Assembly (NCBI RefSeq): GCF_009765215.1
Contig: NZ_VLNV01000004.1
Span: 1-64,000 of the forward strand
Reading direction: 5' to 3'
DNA: 64,000 nt
DNA from: Lysobacter prati
GTDB lineage: Bacteria > Pseudomonadota > Gammaproteobacteria > Xanthomonadales > Xanthomonadaceae
Each line of letters starts with the position of its first letter. Positions within the stretch are counted from its first letter, which is position 1. The notes beneath the pieces were generated by a model. That model was not told where the DNA came from, did not search any database, and worked only from the letters and a program-made list of their open reading frames with translations. The translations under genes and the position numbers were made by a program. Positions 1 to 8,829 of this stretch are shown here, in pieces.

Positions 1-37
1 TCCCGCCGAAGTGAAATTCACCGTGGCGGGGCGCGCA

Positions 38-53
38 TTGTGCACATGCACAA
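38..53. promoter_or_regulatory. Inverted repeat, possible operator
   Basis: TTGTGCA-CA-TGCACAA is a 7-bp inverted repeat with a 2-nt centre, typical in size for a dimeric regulator site. It lies in the non-coding left end of the window, some 230 bp before the DUF192 lipoprotein start, so its target could equally be a gene to the left of the window. No recognised regulator motif is claimed. The rest of positions 1-138 shows no convincing gene. Confidence 0.25.
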
Positions 54-138
54 CGAGGATTGGAAGGGGTTCGTGAAAGTTTTTTTACAGCTTTGCCGAG
101 TGAGCACGTTCGGCCTCTCTTGGAGGCAGACAGGCCCT

Positions 139-180
139 GGAGCAACGTCCATGGATCCCCGCCTTCACGGGGATGACGGG
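139..180. repeat. Dispersed repeat family A, copy 1
   Basis: This copy has a GGAGCAACGTCC head followed by a small hairpin (CCCCGCCTTCACGGGG) and a GATGACGGG tail. Close copies lie at 16519-16557, 16564-16603 and 53675-53716. All are intergenic, which fits a REP-like element rather than coding sequence. Confidence 0.7.
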
Positions 181-279
181 CATAGGGTCCGTTCCCGCTT
201 GACTCGCATTCATCACTGCACGATGTTTCGTCGCGCAACGCCGTCATGGCCCGTATCCACGCTCAAGAGGAGCTCCACC

Positions 280-729
280 ATGTTCCTGCCCCGTCTTCTG
301 GTCGCCTGCTGCGGCCTTGCCCTGTCTGGATGCGCCATGGGTGGCTCCAGCCGCTGGGTCGAACTGGGCGGACAGCGCTTCGAGGTGGAAGTGGCCGACG
401 ATGACGCCGAGCGCGCACGTGGCCTGATGTTCCGCGAGGAAATGGCCGCCGACCACGGCATGTTGTTCATCCACGAGAACCAGGAACCGCTCGCCTACTG
501 GATGAAGAACACCAAGATCCCGCTGGATATCCTGTATTTCGACAAGGACCGCAAGCTCGTTTCGCAGCGTCGCGACACCCCGCCGTGCTCGCTTGGCGAC
601 GGCTGCCCGCCCTACCCGAGCAATGTGCCCGCGCGTTACGTGCTGGAGCTCAATGCCGGCGAAGCGGCCAAGCTGGGGCTCAAGGATGGCGCCGTACTGA
701 AGTTCGGGCCGGGACTCGGCACGCCCTGA
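280..729 (+). CDS. DUF192 family lipoprotein
   Basis: A 149-residue protein. The first 18 residues form a lipoprotein signal: a hydrophobic run ending in LSGC, with the lipidated cysteine at residue 18. The rest matches the DUF192 domain, including the R-G-L-M-F segment, M-x-F/L-x-H, the A-Y-W-M-K-N-T stretch and a C-terminal GA-x-L-x-F end. The biochemical role of DUF192 is not established. The open frame extends upstream to position 40, but the ATG at 280 is preferred because it follows an AGGAG-like site and starts a proper lipoprotein signal; the upstream part would include a dispersed repeat. It likely sits in the inner or outer membrane facing the periplasm. Confidence 0.85.
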   Translation: MFLPRLLVACCGLALSGCAMGGSSRWVELGGQRFEVEVADDDAERARGLMFREEMAADHGMLFIHENQEPLAYWMKNTKIPLDILYFDKDRKLVSQRRDTPPCSLGDGCPPYPSNVPARYVLELNAGEAAKLGLKDGAVLKFGPGLGTP

Positions 730-787
730 ACGACCTGAACGACCTGACCGCGAAGGCGGTCAGGCAACGCCTTCAGAGCACAGCGTT

Positions 788-979
788 TCAGAGCACCATC
801 ATCTCGAAATCGTCCTTGGTCACGCCGCAGTCCGGGCAGGTCCAGGTATCGGGCACGTCTTCCCAGCGCGTGCCCGGCGCGATGCCCTCTTCCGGCAGGC
901 CCTGGGCCTCGTCGTAGATGAAGCCGCAGACGACGCACATCCAGGTGCGGTAGGTGGTGGCGGCGGCAAGCTCTGACAT
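788..979 (-). CDS. Rubredoxin
   Basis: A 63-residue protein with two CxxC pairs, C15/C18 and C48/C51, in the rubredoxin contexts C-V-V-C-G and C-P-D-C-G. They bind one iron by four cysteine thiolates. The intervening W-x-D-V-P-D-x-W segment is a family signature, and the length is normal. Rubredoxins are small cytoplasmic one-electron carriers; the partner cannot be told from the window. It is divergent from thiE, with about 90 bp between the starts. Confidence 0.95.
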   Translation of the reverse strand: MSELAAATTYRTWMCVVCGFIYDEAQGLPEEGIAPGTRWEDVPDTWTCPDCGVTKDDFEMMVL

Positions 980-1071
980 GGACGGATCGGACCTGGGGGA
1001 ATTGGGCGGATAATGCGGGATTGCGGAACGCGCATTGTCCCACTGCGCCCGCGCCCACGGAAGCTTTCAGG
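980..1071. promoter_or_regulatory. Divergent promoter region, rubredoxin/thiE
   Basis: The 92-bp spacer between two divergent genes contains GATAAT at 1009-1014, a 5/6 match to the -10 consensus on the + strand, with thiE starting about 50 nt downstream. On the - strand a TTATCC overlaps the same place, so the two promoters may share this site. No TPP riboswitch consensus is visible before thiE. Promoter calls are by eye only. Confidence 0.3.
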
Positions 1072-1725
1072 ATGAATCCGCCGCTTTCCCGGCGTGGTTC
1101 GCGGCCTTTCCCGCGGACTGGCCTTTATGCCATCACCCCCGACGACAACGACACCACCCGCCTGCTGGAGCGGGTCGAAACCGTGCTGGCGGCGGGCACG
1201 GCCTGGCTGCAATACCGCAACAAGGCGGCCGATCCGGCCCTGCGCGAACAGCAGGCAAGCGCGCTTCTGCCCCTGTGCCGCCACCACGGCGTAGCGCTAA
1301 TCATCAACGACGACTGGCGCCTGGCGGCTGCGATCGGCGCGGACGGCGCCCATCTCGGCGAGGACGACGGCGAACTGGCCACCGCCCGCTCCACGCTGGC
1401 GGAGGGCGCGATCCTGGGTGCCTCCTGCTACGCCGACCTGGCCTTGGCCCAGCGCGCGGCCGCGGCCGGTGCCGACTACATCGCGTTCGGCGCGTTCTTC
1501 CCCTCGCCGACCAAGCCCAATGCCCGCCGGGCAGGCCTCGACCTGCTGCGCGACTCGGCAGCGCTGGGCTTGCCGCGGGTGGCGATCGGCGGCATCACCC
1601 CGGACAATGCACGTCCCCTGGTCGAGGCTGGCGCCGACCTGCTCGCGGTGATCAGCGGCGTGTTCGACGCCGCCGATCCCGCCGCCGCGGTCCGACGGTA
1701 TCTCGCCTGCTTCGATCTGCCTTGA
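1072..1725 (+). CDS. thiE: Thiamine-phosphate synthase
   Basis: A 217-residue TIM-barrel enzyme that joins HMP pyrophosphate to the thiazole phosphate to make thiamine phosphate. Visible hallmarks are the Q-Y-R-N-K segment near residue 40, I-N-D-D for substrate/metal contact, the G-x-F-F-P-S-P-T-K phosphate loop near residue 140, and A-I-G-G-I-T near the C-terminus. The ATG at 1072 gives a normal family length, and the start leads directly into the G-L-Y-A-I-T first strand. Its pathway partner thiC lies elsewhere in this window (26306-28183), and hemL follows 61 bp downstream on the same strand, as is common in this family of bacteria. Confidence 0.95.
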   Translation: MNPPLSRRGSRPFPRTGLYAITPDDNDTTRLLERVETVLAAGTAWLQYRNKAADPALREQQASALLPLCRHHGVALIINDDWRLAAAIGADGAHLGEDDGELATARSTLAEGAILGASCYADLALAQRAAAAGADYIAFGAFFPSPTKPNARRAGLDLLRDSAALGLPRVAIGGITPDNARPLVEAGADLLAVISGVFDAADPAAAVRRYLACFDLP

Positions 1726-1786
1726 TCGACCTGCCCCCCCCCCAACCCGCTCCCGTAGACGCGAGCGGGAGCCAAGAGACTCCCCC

Positions 1787-3070
1787 ATGAATCACACGCA
1801 ATCGCACGACCTGTTCACCCGCGCCCTCGAACTGATCCCGGGCGGCGTCAATTCGCCGGTGCGCGCGTTCAAGTCGGTCGGCGGCGAGCCGTTCTTCGCC
1901 CAGCGCGCGGAAGGTGCCTACCTGCAGGACGTCGATGGCAACCGCTACATCGATTACGTCGGTTCGTGGGGGCCGATGATCGCCGGCCACGCCCATCCGA
2001 ACGTGCTGGCCGCGGTCGAGAAGACCATGCGCGACGGACTCAGCTTCGGCGTGCCCAATGCACTGGAAGTAACGATGGCCGAGGCGATCACCGCGATCGT
2101 GCCGAGCTGCGAGATGGTTCGCATGGTCAACTCCGGCACCGAGGCGACGCTGTCGGCGATCCGCGTCGCCCGTGGCGCCACCGGGCGCAATCGCATCGTC
2201 AAGTTCGAAGGCTGCTACCACGGCCATGGCGACAGCTTCCTGGTGAAAGCCGGCAGCGGCGTGATGACGCTGGGCCTGCCCAATTCGCCGGGCGTGCCGT
2301 CGGCGCTCGCCGACCTGACGATGACCATCGCCTACAACGATTTCGACGCGGCGACGAAGCTGTTCGACGAGATCGGCGGCGAGATCGCCGGCCTGATCAT
2401 CGAGCCGATCGTCGGCAACGCCAACTGCATCCTGCCGCGCGACGGCTATCTGCAGCACCTGCGCGAGCTGTGCACGAAGCACGGCGCGCTGCTGATCTTC
2501 GATGAGGTGATGACCGGTTTCCGCGTCGCGCTTGGCGGTGCCCAGCAGCGCTACGGCATCACCCCCGACCTTTCCACCTTCGGCAAGATCATCGGCGGCG
2601 GCATGCCGGTCGGCGCCTATGGCGGCCGTCGCGACCTGATGGCGCAGGTGGCGCCGAGCGGACCGATCTACCAGGCCGGCACGCTCAGCGGCAACCCGGT
2701 GGCGATGGCCGCGGGGCTGGCGACGCTGGAACTGATCCAGGCGCCGGGGTTCCATGACGCGCTCGAGCGCACGACCCATGTGCTGTGCGACGGTCTGGAA
2801 GCGGCGGCGCGCGAGGCGGGCATCGCGTTCCATACGACGCGTGCACCGGGCATGTTCGGCCTGTATTTCCGCGAAGGGCCGGTGGAAACGTTCGAGGACG
2901 CGAAGGCGTCGGACAGCGCGCGCTTCAATCGGTTCTTCCACGCGATGCTGGAGCGCGGCGTGTATCTGGCGCCGTCGGCGTTCGAAGCCGGCTTCGTGTC
3001 GAGCGCGCACGGCGAGGCGGAAATCGCCCGCACGATCGAAGCTGCGCGGGCGTCGTTCGCGACGCTTTAA
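1787..3070 (+). CDS. hemL: Glutamate-1-semialdehyde 2,1-aminomutase
   Basis: A 427-residue class-III PLP aminotransferase that converts glutamate-1-semialdehyde to 5-aminolevulinate, the C5-route precursor of heme. The PLP-binding lysine is K267 in [13 protein letters not shown]. The N-terminal [11 protein letters not shown] motif, the N-S-G-T-E-A-T cofactor loop and F-D-E-V-M-T-G-F-R are all intact. The length is typical. It is cytoplasmic, lies 61 bp after thiE on the same strand, and converges with argD across a palindromic repeat. Confidence 0.97.
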   Translation: MNHTQSHDLFTRALELIPGGVNSPVRAFKSVGGEPFFAQRAEGAYLQDVDGNRYIDYVGSWGPMIAGHAHPNVLAAVEKTMRDGLSFGVPNALEVTMAEAITAIVPSCEMVRMVNSGTEATLSAIRVARGATGRNRIVKFEGCYHGHGDSFLVKAGSGVMTLGLPNSPGVPSALADLTMTIAYNDFDAATKLFDEIGGEIAGLIIEPIVGNANCILPRDGYLQHLRELCTKHGALLIFDEVMTGFRVALGGAQQRYGITPDLSTFGKIIGGGMPVGAYGGRRDLMAQVAPSGPIYQAGTLSGNPVAMAAGLATLELIQAPGFHDALERTTHVLCDGLEAAAREAGIAFHTTRAPGMFGLYFREGPVETFEDAKASDSARFNRFFHAMLERGVYLAPSAFEAGFVSSAHGEAEIARTIEAARASFATL

Positions 3071-3072
3071 GG

Positions 3073-3118
3073 GCGCCCTCACCCCAACCCCTCTCCCGCG
3101 CGCGGGAGAGGGGCTCAA
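3073..3118. repeat. Palindromic repeat family B, copy 1
   Basis: This copy includes a perfect 26-bp palindrome at 3088-3113 (CCCCTCTCCCGCG joined to its reverse complement), inside a longer conserved frame beginning GCCCTCACCCCAACC. It fills the 55-bp gap between convergent hemL and argD, so it could act as a two-way terminator or mRNA 3'-end protector. Close copies are at 16795-16838 and 42266-42312, and a variant is at 10319-10372. Confidence 0.75.
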
Positions 3119-3125
3119 GACAAGA

Positions 3126-4352
3126 TCAGGCGTTAACGAACTCCGTCAGCGCCGTCCGCAGACGCTTGAGGCCTTCGGCCACATCGTCATCGCTGATGTT
3201 CAGGGCCGGGACGAAACGCAGCACGTCCGGGCCCGCCTGCAGCAGCAGCAGACCCTGCTCCACGCACAGGTCGAGGATCAGCCCGGCCTTGCCGGCATGT
3301 GCTTCGCGCAACTGCGCACCGAGCATCAGACCGCAACCGCGAATCTCGGAAAACAGGCCCAGCTCGGCATCGAGCGCGGCCAGTGCATCGCGGATCGCCA
3401 GCGACTGCCGAACGACATTGGCCATCACCTGCGGCGACGAAATCTCGCGCAATGCAGCCCGCGCCACCGCCGCGGCCAGCGGGTTGCCGCCGAAGGTGGT
3501 GCCGTGCGCGCCGAACTGCATCGACTCGCCCGCCTTGGCGCCTACCAGCATCGCGCCGATCGGAAAGCCGCTGCCCAGCGCCTTGGCCAGGGTCACCACA
3601 TCGGGGGTGACGCCGTAGCCGTGGCAGGCGAACAGATGGCCGGTGCGGCCCATGCCGCACTGGATCTCGTCGAGGATCAGCAGCGCACCGTGGCGATCGC
3701 ACAGCGCGCGCAGGCCGAGCAGGAATTCTTCCGTCGCCGGCGTGACACCGCCTTCGCCCTGCACCGGTTCGACCAGCACGGCGCAGACATCGCCGGCCGC
3801 CATCGCGGCTTCGGCCGCGGCGAGGTCGTTGAAGTCGCTGTAGCGGAAGCCCGGCGGCAGCGGCTCGAAGCCCTCGTGGTACTTGGGCTGCGCGGTCGCG
3901 GTGACGGCGGCCAGGGTGCGGCCGTGGAAGCTGCCGCGGAAGCTGAGGATGACGCGACGATCCGCTTCGCGACCCTGCGCGGTCGCCCACTTGCGCGCGA
4001 GCTTGATCGCCGCTTCGTTGGCTTCGGCGCCGGAGTTGCAGAAGAACACCCGCTCGGCGAAGCGTGACGCTTCGACCAGCTCTTCGGCCAGGCGCAGCGG
4101 CGGCTCGCTGACAAAGACGTTGCTGGTGTGCCAGAGCTTGCCGGCCTGCTCGGTCAGCGCCGCGACCAGCACCGGGTTGGCATGGCCGAGCGCATTGACG
4201 GCGATACCCGCACCGAAATCGACGTACTCGCGACCTTCCCGATCCCACACGCGTGCGCCACGGCCATGGTCGAGGACAATCCGCCGGGGCCGGTACACCG
4301 GCAGGTAGTAGCGTTCGGAAAGCGAAAACAGGTCGGCGCTGGTAGCAGTCAT
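3126..4352 (-). CDS. argD: Acetylornithine aminotransferase
   Basis: A 408-residue class-III PLP transaminase of the acetylornithine/succinyldiaminopimelate type, acting in arginine (and often lysine) synthesis. Visible features are [11 protein letters not shown] for cofactor phosphate, [24 protein letters not shown], and the PLP lysine K257 in L-A-K-A-L-G-S-G. The frame stays open 29 codons further upstream. The ATG at 4352 was chosen because those extra residues are Arg-rich and not family-like, and 408 residues is normal. It lies 130 bp downstream of the SDR on the same strand, probably with its own promoter. Confidence 0.92.
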   Translation of the reverse strand: MTATSADLFSLSERYYLPVYRPRRIVLDHGRGARVWDREGREYVDFGAGIAVNALGHANPVLVAALTEQAGKLWHTSNVFVSEPPLRLAEELVEASRFAERVFFCNSGAEANEAAIKLARKWATAQGREADRRVILSFRGSFHGRTLAAVTATAQPKYHEGFEPLPPGFRYSDFNDLAAAEAAMAAGDVCAVLVEPVQGEGGVTPATEEFLLGLRALCDRHGALLILDEIQCGMGRTGHLFACHGYGVTPDVVTLAKALGSGFPIGAMLVGAKAGESMQFGAHGTTFGGNPLAAAVARAALREISSPQVMANVVRQSLAIRDALAALDAELGLFSEIRGCGLMLGAQLREAHAGKAGLILDLCVEQGLLLLQAGPDVLRFVPALNISDDDVAEGLKRLRTALTEFVNA

Positions 4353-4482
4353 GGAGGGACGAAGTCGGGCGATGCGGGGAAGCCGACATTGTCGCCGATC
4401 GCGACCGTCCTGCGGCCCCTGCCGAAGCCCCGGCCCCATGGAAAGCGCCCTTGCAGGGGCTCTTGCCGGCGATTCTTGCGCG

Positions 4483-5331
4483 CTAGCGGGGCTTTTTGGC
4501 CAGCTGCGAATCGGTCAGGAACAAGTCCGGGATCAGGTGCTCGCAGAACGGATTCATCGCGTACTGGGCGAAGTCGGTCACGCCGGCGGCAAACAGCACG
4601 TCGTCATCGATCAGGAAATGGCCGTAGAAGTCGTCCGACGGCCGCACCAGCACCGCGTGCGCGGCGTCGGCGACGATCTCCGGCTTGCGACACATTTCCA
4701 GGCGCACACCGGGGATCATGTTGACCGCGTCGGTGGCGATGACCGTGCGCGGCCACAGCGCGTTGACCGCGACGCCCTGCGGTCCGAACTCGGCGGCCAG
4801 GCCGAGGGTGACGAAACTCATGCCCATCTTCGCCAGCGTGTAGGCGGTATGAGGCGCCCACCACTTCGGATCCAGGTTCAGCGGCGGCGCCAGCGCAAGG
4901 ATGTGCGGGTCGGGCGCCTTTAGCAGGTGCGGCAGGCATGCCTGCGCACACAGGAAACTGCCGCGTGCGTTGACCTGCTGCATCAGGTCATAGCGCTTCA
5001 TCGGTGTCTCGAGCGTGCCCTTGAGCCAGATCGCGCTGGCATTGTTGACGAGGATGTCGATGCCGCCGAACTGGTCGACCGCAGCGGCGACCGCGGCATA
5101 CACGTCGTCTTCCTCGCGGATGTCGCAGCGCACTGCCAGCGCCTTGCCGCCGGCGGCTTCGACCTCGGCGGCGACGCTGTGGATCGTGCCCGGAAGCTTC
5201 GGATTGGGAACCGAAGACTTGGCCGCGATGACGACGTTGGCGCCGTCTTGCGCCGCGCGCAGGGCGATGGCGCGACCGATGCCGCGCGAGGCGCCGGTGA
5301 TGAAAAGGGTCTTTCCAGACAGGGTACGCAT
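4483..5331 (-). CDS. SDR family oxidoreductase (HSDL2-like)
   Basis: A 282-residue short-chain dehydrogenase/reductase. The NAD(P)-binding T-G-A-S-R-G-I-G is at residues 12-19, N-N-A-S at 96-99 and the catalytic pair Y164/K168 in A-Y-T-L-A-K. The run P-P-L-N-L-D-P-K-W before the tyrosine and V-N-A-L-W-P after it resemble the HSDL2 subgroup; this is recalled, not searched. The residue expected to be the catalytic serine appears as alanine (A148). Substrate unknown. The ATG at 5331 is chosen because the fold begins directly after it. It follows the kinase-like gene by 30 bp on the same strand, so the two are likely co-transcribed. Confidence 0.85.
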   Translation of the reverse strand: MRTLSGKTLFITGASRGIGRAIALRAAQDGANVVIAAKSSVPNPKLPGTIHSVAAEVEAAGGKALAVRCDIREEDDVYAAVAAAVDQFGGIDILVNNASAIWLKGTLETPMKRYDLMQQVNARGSFLCAQACLPHLLKAPDPHILALAPPLNLDPKWWAPHTAYTLAKMGMSFVTLGLAAEFGPQGVAVNALWPRTVIATDAVNMIPGVRLEMCRKPEIVADAAHAVLVRPSDDFYGHFLIDDDVLFAAGVTDFAQYAMNPFCEHLIPDLFLTDSQLAKKPR

Positions 5332-5360
5332 GACGGCGCTCTCCAAGGCGGTGCTCGGGC

Positions 5361-6041
5361 TCAGGGCTTCGGCCCCTGCCCTTCGTTGTCTTCCCATTTC
5401 AGCAGCTTGCGCGTTACGAAGCGGTAGACCGGCTTGCCGGTCGCAAACCAGGCCTCGCGCAACCAGGAATGGCGCTTGAGCACGCGCCGCTCGACGGGAG
5501 TGAGAAACTGCGGGCAATAGGTGCGCTTGTGCTTGAGCAGGTGGCGCAGGTCCTCTCGCGCCAGCAGGCGCATCCAGGGTGCACGAGGATTGCCGCGCGT
5601 GGCGAGCTGGAAATCGATGATCGCCGGAGCGCCATCGTCCAGCACGAGCCAGTTCGCTTCCTTGGCCAGGTCGTTATGGGCCAGGCCGCGCCGGTGCAGC
5701 TGCTGCAGCAATCGCCGCGCGCGCCGGAAATAAGCCAGGTCGCCGTGCGGCGGTCGCTGGTACATCGCCGCGCCGGCCATGTAGCTGCGGTCGAGCCGGC
5801 GCCCATCCCAGCGCAGCAGTTGTGGTGTCGCCTCCAGGCCGGCTACGCGTTCGAGCCCCCTGGCTTCGCGCCGCGCCAGCCACCACGCCGGCAGGCGCAG
5901 CCACAGCGGCACGTGACGCAGGTCGCGGCGCACGAACAGGCCATCGCCGTCGCGCATCAGCGCGATCCGGCCGAAGCTGTCGGCCTTCAGCGCCTGGACC
6001 TCGATGGCGTCCAACTCGGTGGTGGCGTTGCGTGGGGGCAT
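5361..6041 (-). CDS. RIO/LPS-kinase-like small kinase
   Basis: A 226-residue protein with a minimal kinase core. The catalytic loop is H-N-D-L-A-K-E-A-N (residues 122-130, catalytic D124), followed by a metal-binding I-I-D-F (D143). An N-terminal glycine-rich loop is poorly developed, as in RIO and WaaP-type small-molecule or LPS kinases. The strongly basic C-terminal third suggests membrane or nucleic-acid contact. The substrate cannot be told. It heads a probable three-gene minus-strand group (kinase, SDR, argD) and is divergent from the DedA-PAP2 gene, 121 bp away. Confidence 0.75.
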   Translation of the reverse strand: MPPRNATTELDAIEVQALKADSFGRIALMRDGDGLFVRRDLRHVPLWLRLPAWWLARREARGLERVAGLEATPQLLRWDGRRLDRSYMAGAAMYQRPPHGDLAYFRRARRLLQQLHRRGLAHNDLAKEANWLVLDDGAPAIIDFQLATRGNPRAPWMRLLAREDLRHLLKHKRTYCPQFLTPVERRVLKRHSWLREAWFATGKPVYRFVTRKLLKWEDNEGQGPKP

Positions 6042-6144
6042 CGCGCCAGTGTACGGAATCGCTCGCCACCGCCGCGAGACCGCATGCCGGCCTCACCGTG
6101 CTTGCAGTCACCCTGCACACCAGCCATCGCGCGGTAATGGTCGG

Positions 6145-6162
6145 GCTGCCTATAATCGGCCG
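6145..6162 (+). promoter_or_regulatory. -10 element abutting start codon (leaderless)
   Basis: A perfect TATAAT lies at 6151-6156, and the DedA-PAP2 ATG begins six bases later at 6163. A transcription start 6-8 nt below the -10 would fall on or just after the start codon, leaving no room for a ribosome-binding site. No good -35 is seen 17 nt upstream; the element is preceded by CTGCC. Confidence 0.5.
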
Positions 6163-8157
6163 ATGGAACCGGCCTGGATCGAAAGCGCGACCGCATGGAT
6201 CGCGGCAAACCCTATCGCCGCCGGCGCTGTCATTTTCCTTATTGCCTTCTGCGATGCCCTCGTCATCGTCGGCATCGTGGTGCCGGCGCTGCCGCTGCTG
6301 TTCGCGGTCGGAGCGCTGGTCGGGCTTGGCCATGTCAGCGGCCCTTATGCCTTGGCCTGTGCGACGCTCGGCGCCTTCATCGGCGACGGACTGAGCTACT
6401 GGGTCGGCTCTCGCTGGGGCCCGCAACTGCGCAGCCGCTGGCCGTTCTCGCGCTACCCGCAATGGCTCGATCGCGGCGAAGCACTGTTCCGCCGCCACGG
6501 CAGCATGAGCATCGCGATCGCGCGCTTCGTCGGCGCGGTGCGTCCGTTCGTGCCAGCGATCGCCGGCATGCTGCACATGCCGATGCGCCGCTATGCGCTG
6601 CCAAGCCTGGCCGCCTGCCTGGTGTGGTCGCTGGCATTCCTCGCCCCCGGCTGGGCGCTGGGCAAATCGTATGATGCCGTCGCCGCAGTCGCCGACCGGC
6701 TGGCGATCGTGCTGGCCGCGCTGGTGCTCACCATCGGCCTGGTCTGGGCGACCGTGCTCTACACGTGGCGATGGTTCGCCGCCCACGCCGACAACCTGCT
6801 CGCCCGTGCCCTGTACTGGACCCGCCATCACCCGCATCTGGGTCGCTACGCCGCGGCGCTGATCGATCCCAACCGCCCGGAGTCTCCGTCACTGCTGATG
6901 CTGGCGGTGTGCCTGCTGGGCATCAGCTGGGCCTGGTTCACGCTGCTCGCGTCGCTGCTAGCGAGCGGTGGCCCGCTCGCGATCGACCACACCATCCATG
7001 AGTTCATGTGGGGCCTGCGCAACCCGCTGGCCGACCGCATGATGGCCGGACTGGCCAGCGTGGGCGATGCCGCCGTGCTCGGCCCGGCCGCAGCAGTCGC
7101 GCTGGCCTACCTGCTCTGGCGCAAGCGCTGGATGGCGGCTGCGCACTGGCTGGCTGCGCTGGTGTTCGGCTTGACCCTGACCTCGCTGCTGGAAGCGGCG
7201 ATCGACATGCCGCGTCCGCCGACTGCGCCGGCCGGGTTCGGCTTCCCGTCGGTCGCGGTGACGATGTGCACGATCGTGTTCGGCTTCTTCGCGGTGCTGA
7301 TCGCACGGGAGTTGCCCGGACGCACGCGGGTATGGCCATACCTGCTCGCCGGCGTGGTCACTACCGCCGTCGCCTTCGCCCGCCTGTACCTGGGCGCGCA
7401 CTGGCCCAGCGACCTGGTGGGCGGCACGTTGTTCGGCATCCTCTGGCTGCTGATCCTGGGCATCGCCTATCGCCGGCACGTTGCGCGCTCGTTCTGGATG
7501 CGGCCGCTGGCATGGCTGTTCTATTCGACCTTCGTCGTCGCCGGGTTGTGGCATGCGCCGCGCTCGGCCGATGCGCTGCTGGCCAAGTTCGCCGCCGCCA
7601 CGCCGACGACGGTGATGGCCCAGGAAGAGTGGTGGCAGCAGGGGTGGGCCGACCTGCCGGCGCAACGCAACGAACGCGACCAGCGCCGTCGCTGGCCGCT
7701 CGATTTGCAGGTGGCCGGGCCGCTGGCACCGTTGCAGGCGCGCCTGCAGGCGCAGGGCTGGCGCGTGCAGCCGCAGGCAGACTGGGAGGCCATGGTCGGC
7801 CTGCTCGACGACGACAAGCCGGCGCAGCGGCAGCCGGTGCTGCCGGCAACGCTGGACGCCCAGGCCGAAACACTGCTGATGCTGCGCGACGGCGCCCGCA
7901 AGGGCGAGCAATACGCGCTCAGGTTGTGGCCGGCTCCGCTGCTGCTCGGCGACGGCACGCCGCTCTGGCTGGGGAGCACTCAGACCCTGCACCTGACCAA
8001 GCCACTGGGCGCGGCCGCGCTGTGGCTGCCGGCCAGCGATGACGGCCACGCACATGCGCTGGTCGCCGAAGCGCTCGAGGGTCTGGAATCCAAGCAGTCG
8101 GCACACCCCCACGGCGCCACGCAGGTGCTGCGTGTGAAAACCGGTGGCAGCCCCTGA
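6163..8157 (+). CDS. DedA-PAP2-LssY fusion membrane protein
   Basis: A 664-residue inner-membrane protein in three parts. Residues 1 to about 200 are DedA/VTT-like, the family of undecaprenyl-phosphate and phospholipid flippases: repeated hydrophobic helices, G-D-G-L-S-Y-W-V-G, and R-F-V-G-A-V-R-P-F-V-P. About 250-460 is a PAP2 phosphatase region with M-P-R-P (residues 349-352) and R407 through nucleophile H413 to D417. About 480-664 is a soluble LssY-like tail. In the middle PAP2 motif, usually P-S-G-H, the sequence is P-S-V-A (362-365), so the acid histidine is missing. A role in lipid carrier or phospholipid turnover is inferred from the domains. It converges with the Lon-domain gene, 15 bp away. 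Confidence 0.85.
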   Translation: MEPAWIESATAWIAANPIAAGAVIFLIAFCDALVIVGIVVPALPLLFAVGALVGLGHVSGPYALACATLGAFIGDGLSYWVGSRWGPQLRSRWPFSRYPQWLDRGEALFRRHGSMSIAIARFVGAVRPFVPAIAGMLHMPMRRYALPSLAACLVWSLAFLAPGWALGKSYDAVAAVADRLAIVLAALVLTIGLVWATVLYTWRWFAAHADNLLARALYWTRHHPHLGRYAAALIDPNRPESPSLLMLAVCLLGISWAWFTLLASLLASGGPLAIDHTIHEFMWGLRNPLADRMMAGLASVGDAAVLGPAAAVALAYLLWRKRWMAAAHWLAALVFGLTLTSLLEAAIDMPRPPTAPAGFGFPSVAVTMCTIVFGFFAVLIARELPGRTRVWPYLLAGVVTTAVAFARLYLGAHWPSDLVGGTLFGILWLLILGIAYRRHVARSFWMRPLAWLFYSTFVVAGLWHAPRSADALLAKFAAATPTTVMAQEEWWQQGWADLPAQRNERDQRRRWPLDLQVAGPLAPLQARLQAQGWRVQPQADWEAMVGLLDDDKPAQRQPVLPATLDAQAETLLMLRDGARKGEQYALRLWPAPLLLGDGTPLWLGSTQTLHLTKPLGAAALWLPASDDGHAHALVAEALEGLESKQSAHPHGATQVLRVKTGGSP

Positions 8158-8172
8158 CGAACGAGTGGCCGG

Positions 8173-8763
8173 TCAGGGCAACAGGGCCAGCAACCGGTCC
8201 AGCCGCTGGTGCGGGTCGTCGAGTTGCAGCAGCGCCTGGCGTTGCGCATCTTCCAGTGGCAAAAGTTCGGCCAGGCGCCAACCGACCCAGGCGGCATCAT
8301 CGAACTTCGCGTGCGGCGCCTTGGCGTGCTCGCCACCGACCTGGTCGATGATCTGTTGCAGCAGCGTCGCCAGCAGGCCGTGCTCGGGACGCAGGTCGTC
8401 GTCGGGGTCCGGATCGCACCAGCTGACGTCGGCCACCTGCAGGCCGTTGTCGCGCACACGCACGCGCTGCGCGTGGAAACGGCGTGCACCGCGCACGCGC
8501 AGGGTCAACAGGCCGTCGTCGCCGCGGCCGAAATCCTCGATGACCGCCTCGGTGCCGAATGCCGCCGCCGAGGCCGGTGCACCCACTTCTTCTCCGTGCA
8601 TGATCAGGCAGATGCCGAAGCGCTTGCCGTTGCGACCGCAGTCGCTGATCAGGTCGAGATAGCGCGGTTCGAACACGCGCAGTCCGATCGCAGCACCGGG
8701 CAGCAGCACGGTGTGCAGCGGGAACAATCCCAGGGACTGGGTCGGGGCGTCGTCTACCGGCAT
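8173..8763 (-). CDS. Lon N-terminal substrate-binding domain protein
   Basis: A 196-residue stand-alone LAN (Lon N-terminal) domain with no AAA+ or protease part. The family start L-F-P-L-H-T-V-L-L-P-G and L-R-V-F-E-P-R-Y are at residues 13-40, G-I-C-L-I comes later, and a helical C-terminal third ends in L-L-A-L-L-P. Such proteins are widespread in proteobacteria and are thought to bind protein substrates, but their function is not settled. It is cytoplasmic, with no operon partner: mpl lies upstream on the same strand with a 66-bp gap. Confidence 0.9.
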   Translation of the reverse strand: MPVDDAPTQSLGLFPLHTVLLPGAAIGLRVFEPRYLDLISDCGRNGKRFGICLIMHGEEVGAPASAAAFGTEAVIEDFGRGDDGLLTLRVRGARRFHAQRVRVRDNGLQVADVSWCDPDPDDDLRPEHGLLATLLQQIIDQVGGEHAKAPHAKFDDAAWVGWRLAELLPLEDAQRQALLQLDDPHQRLDRLLALLP

Positions 8764-8829
8764 TGCCGCCAGTTTAGGACGATTCGCCGTCGAGCGGCCG
8801 TCGCCAGGCGACGGCAGGTCTGCCGAAGG

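Noticed and set aside
40-279. Longer DUF192 protein starting at 40
   Set aside because: It would place a dispersed repeat in the coding region and bury the lipoprotein signal.
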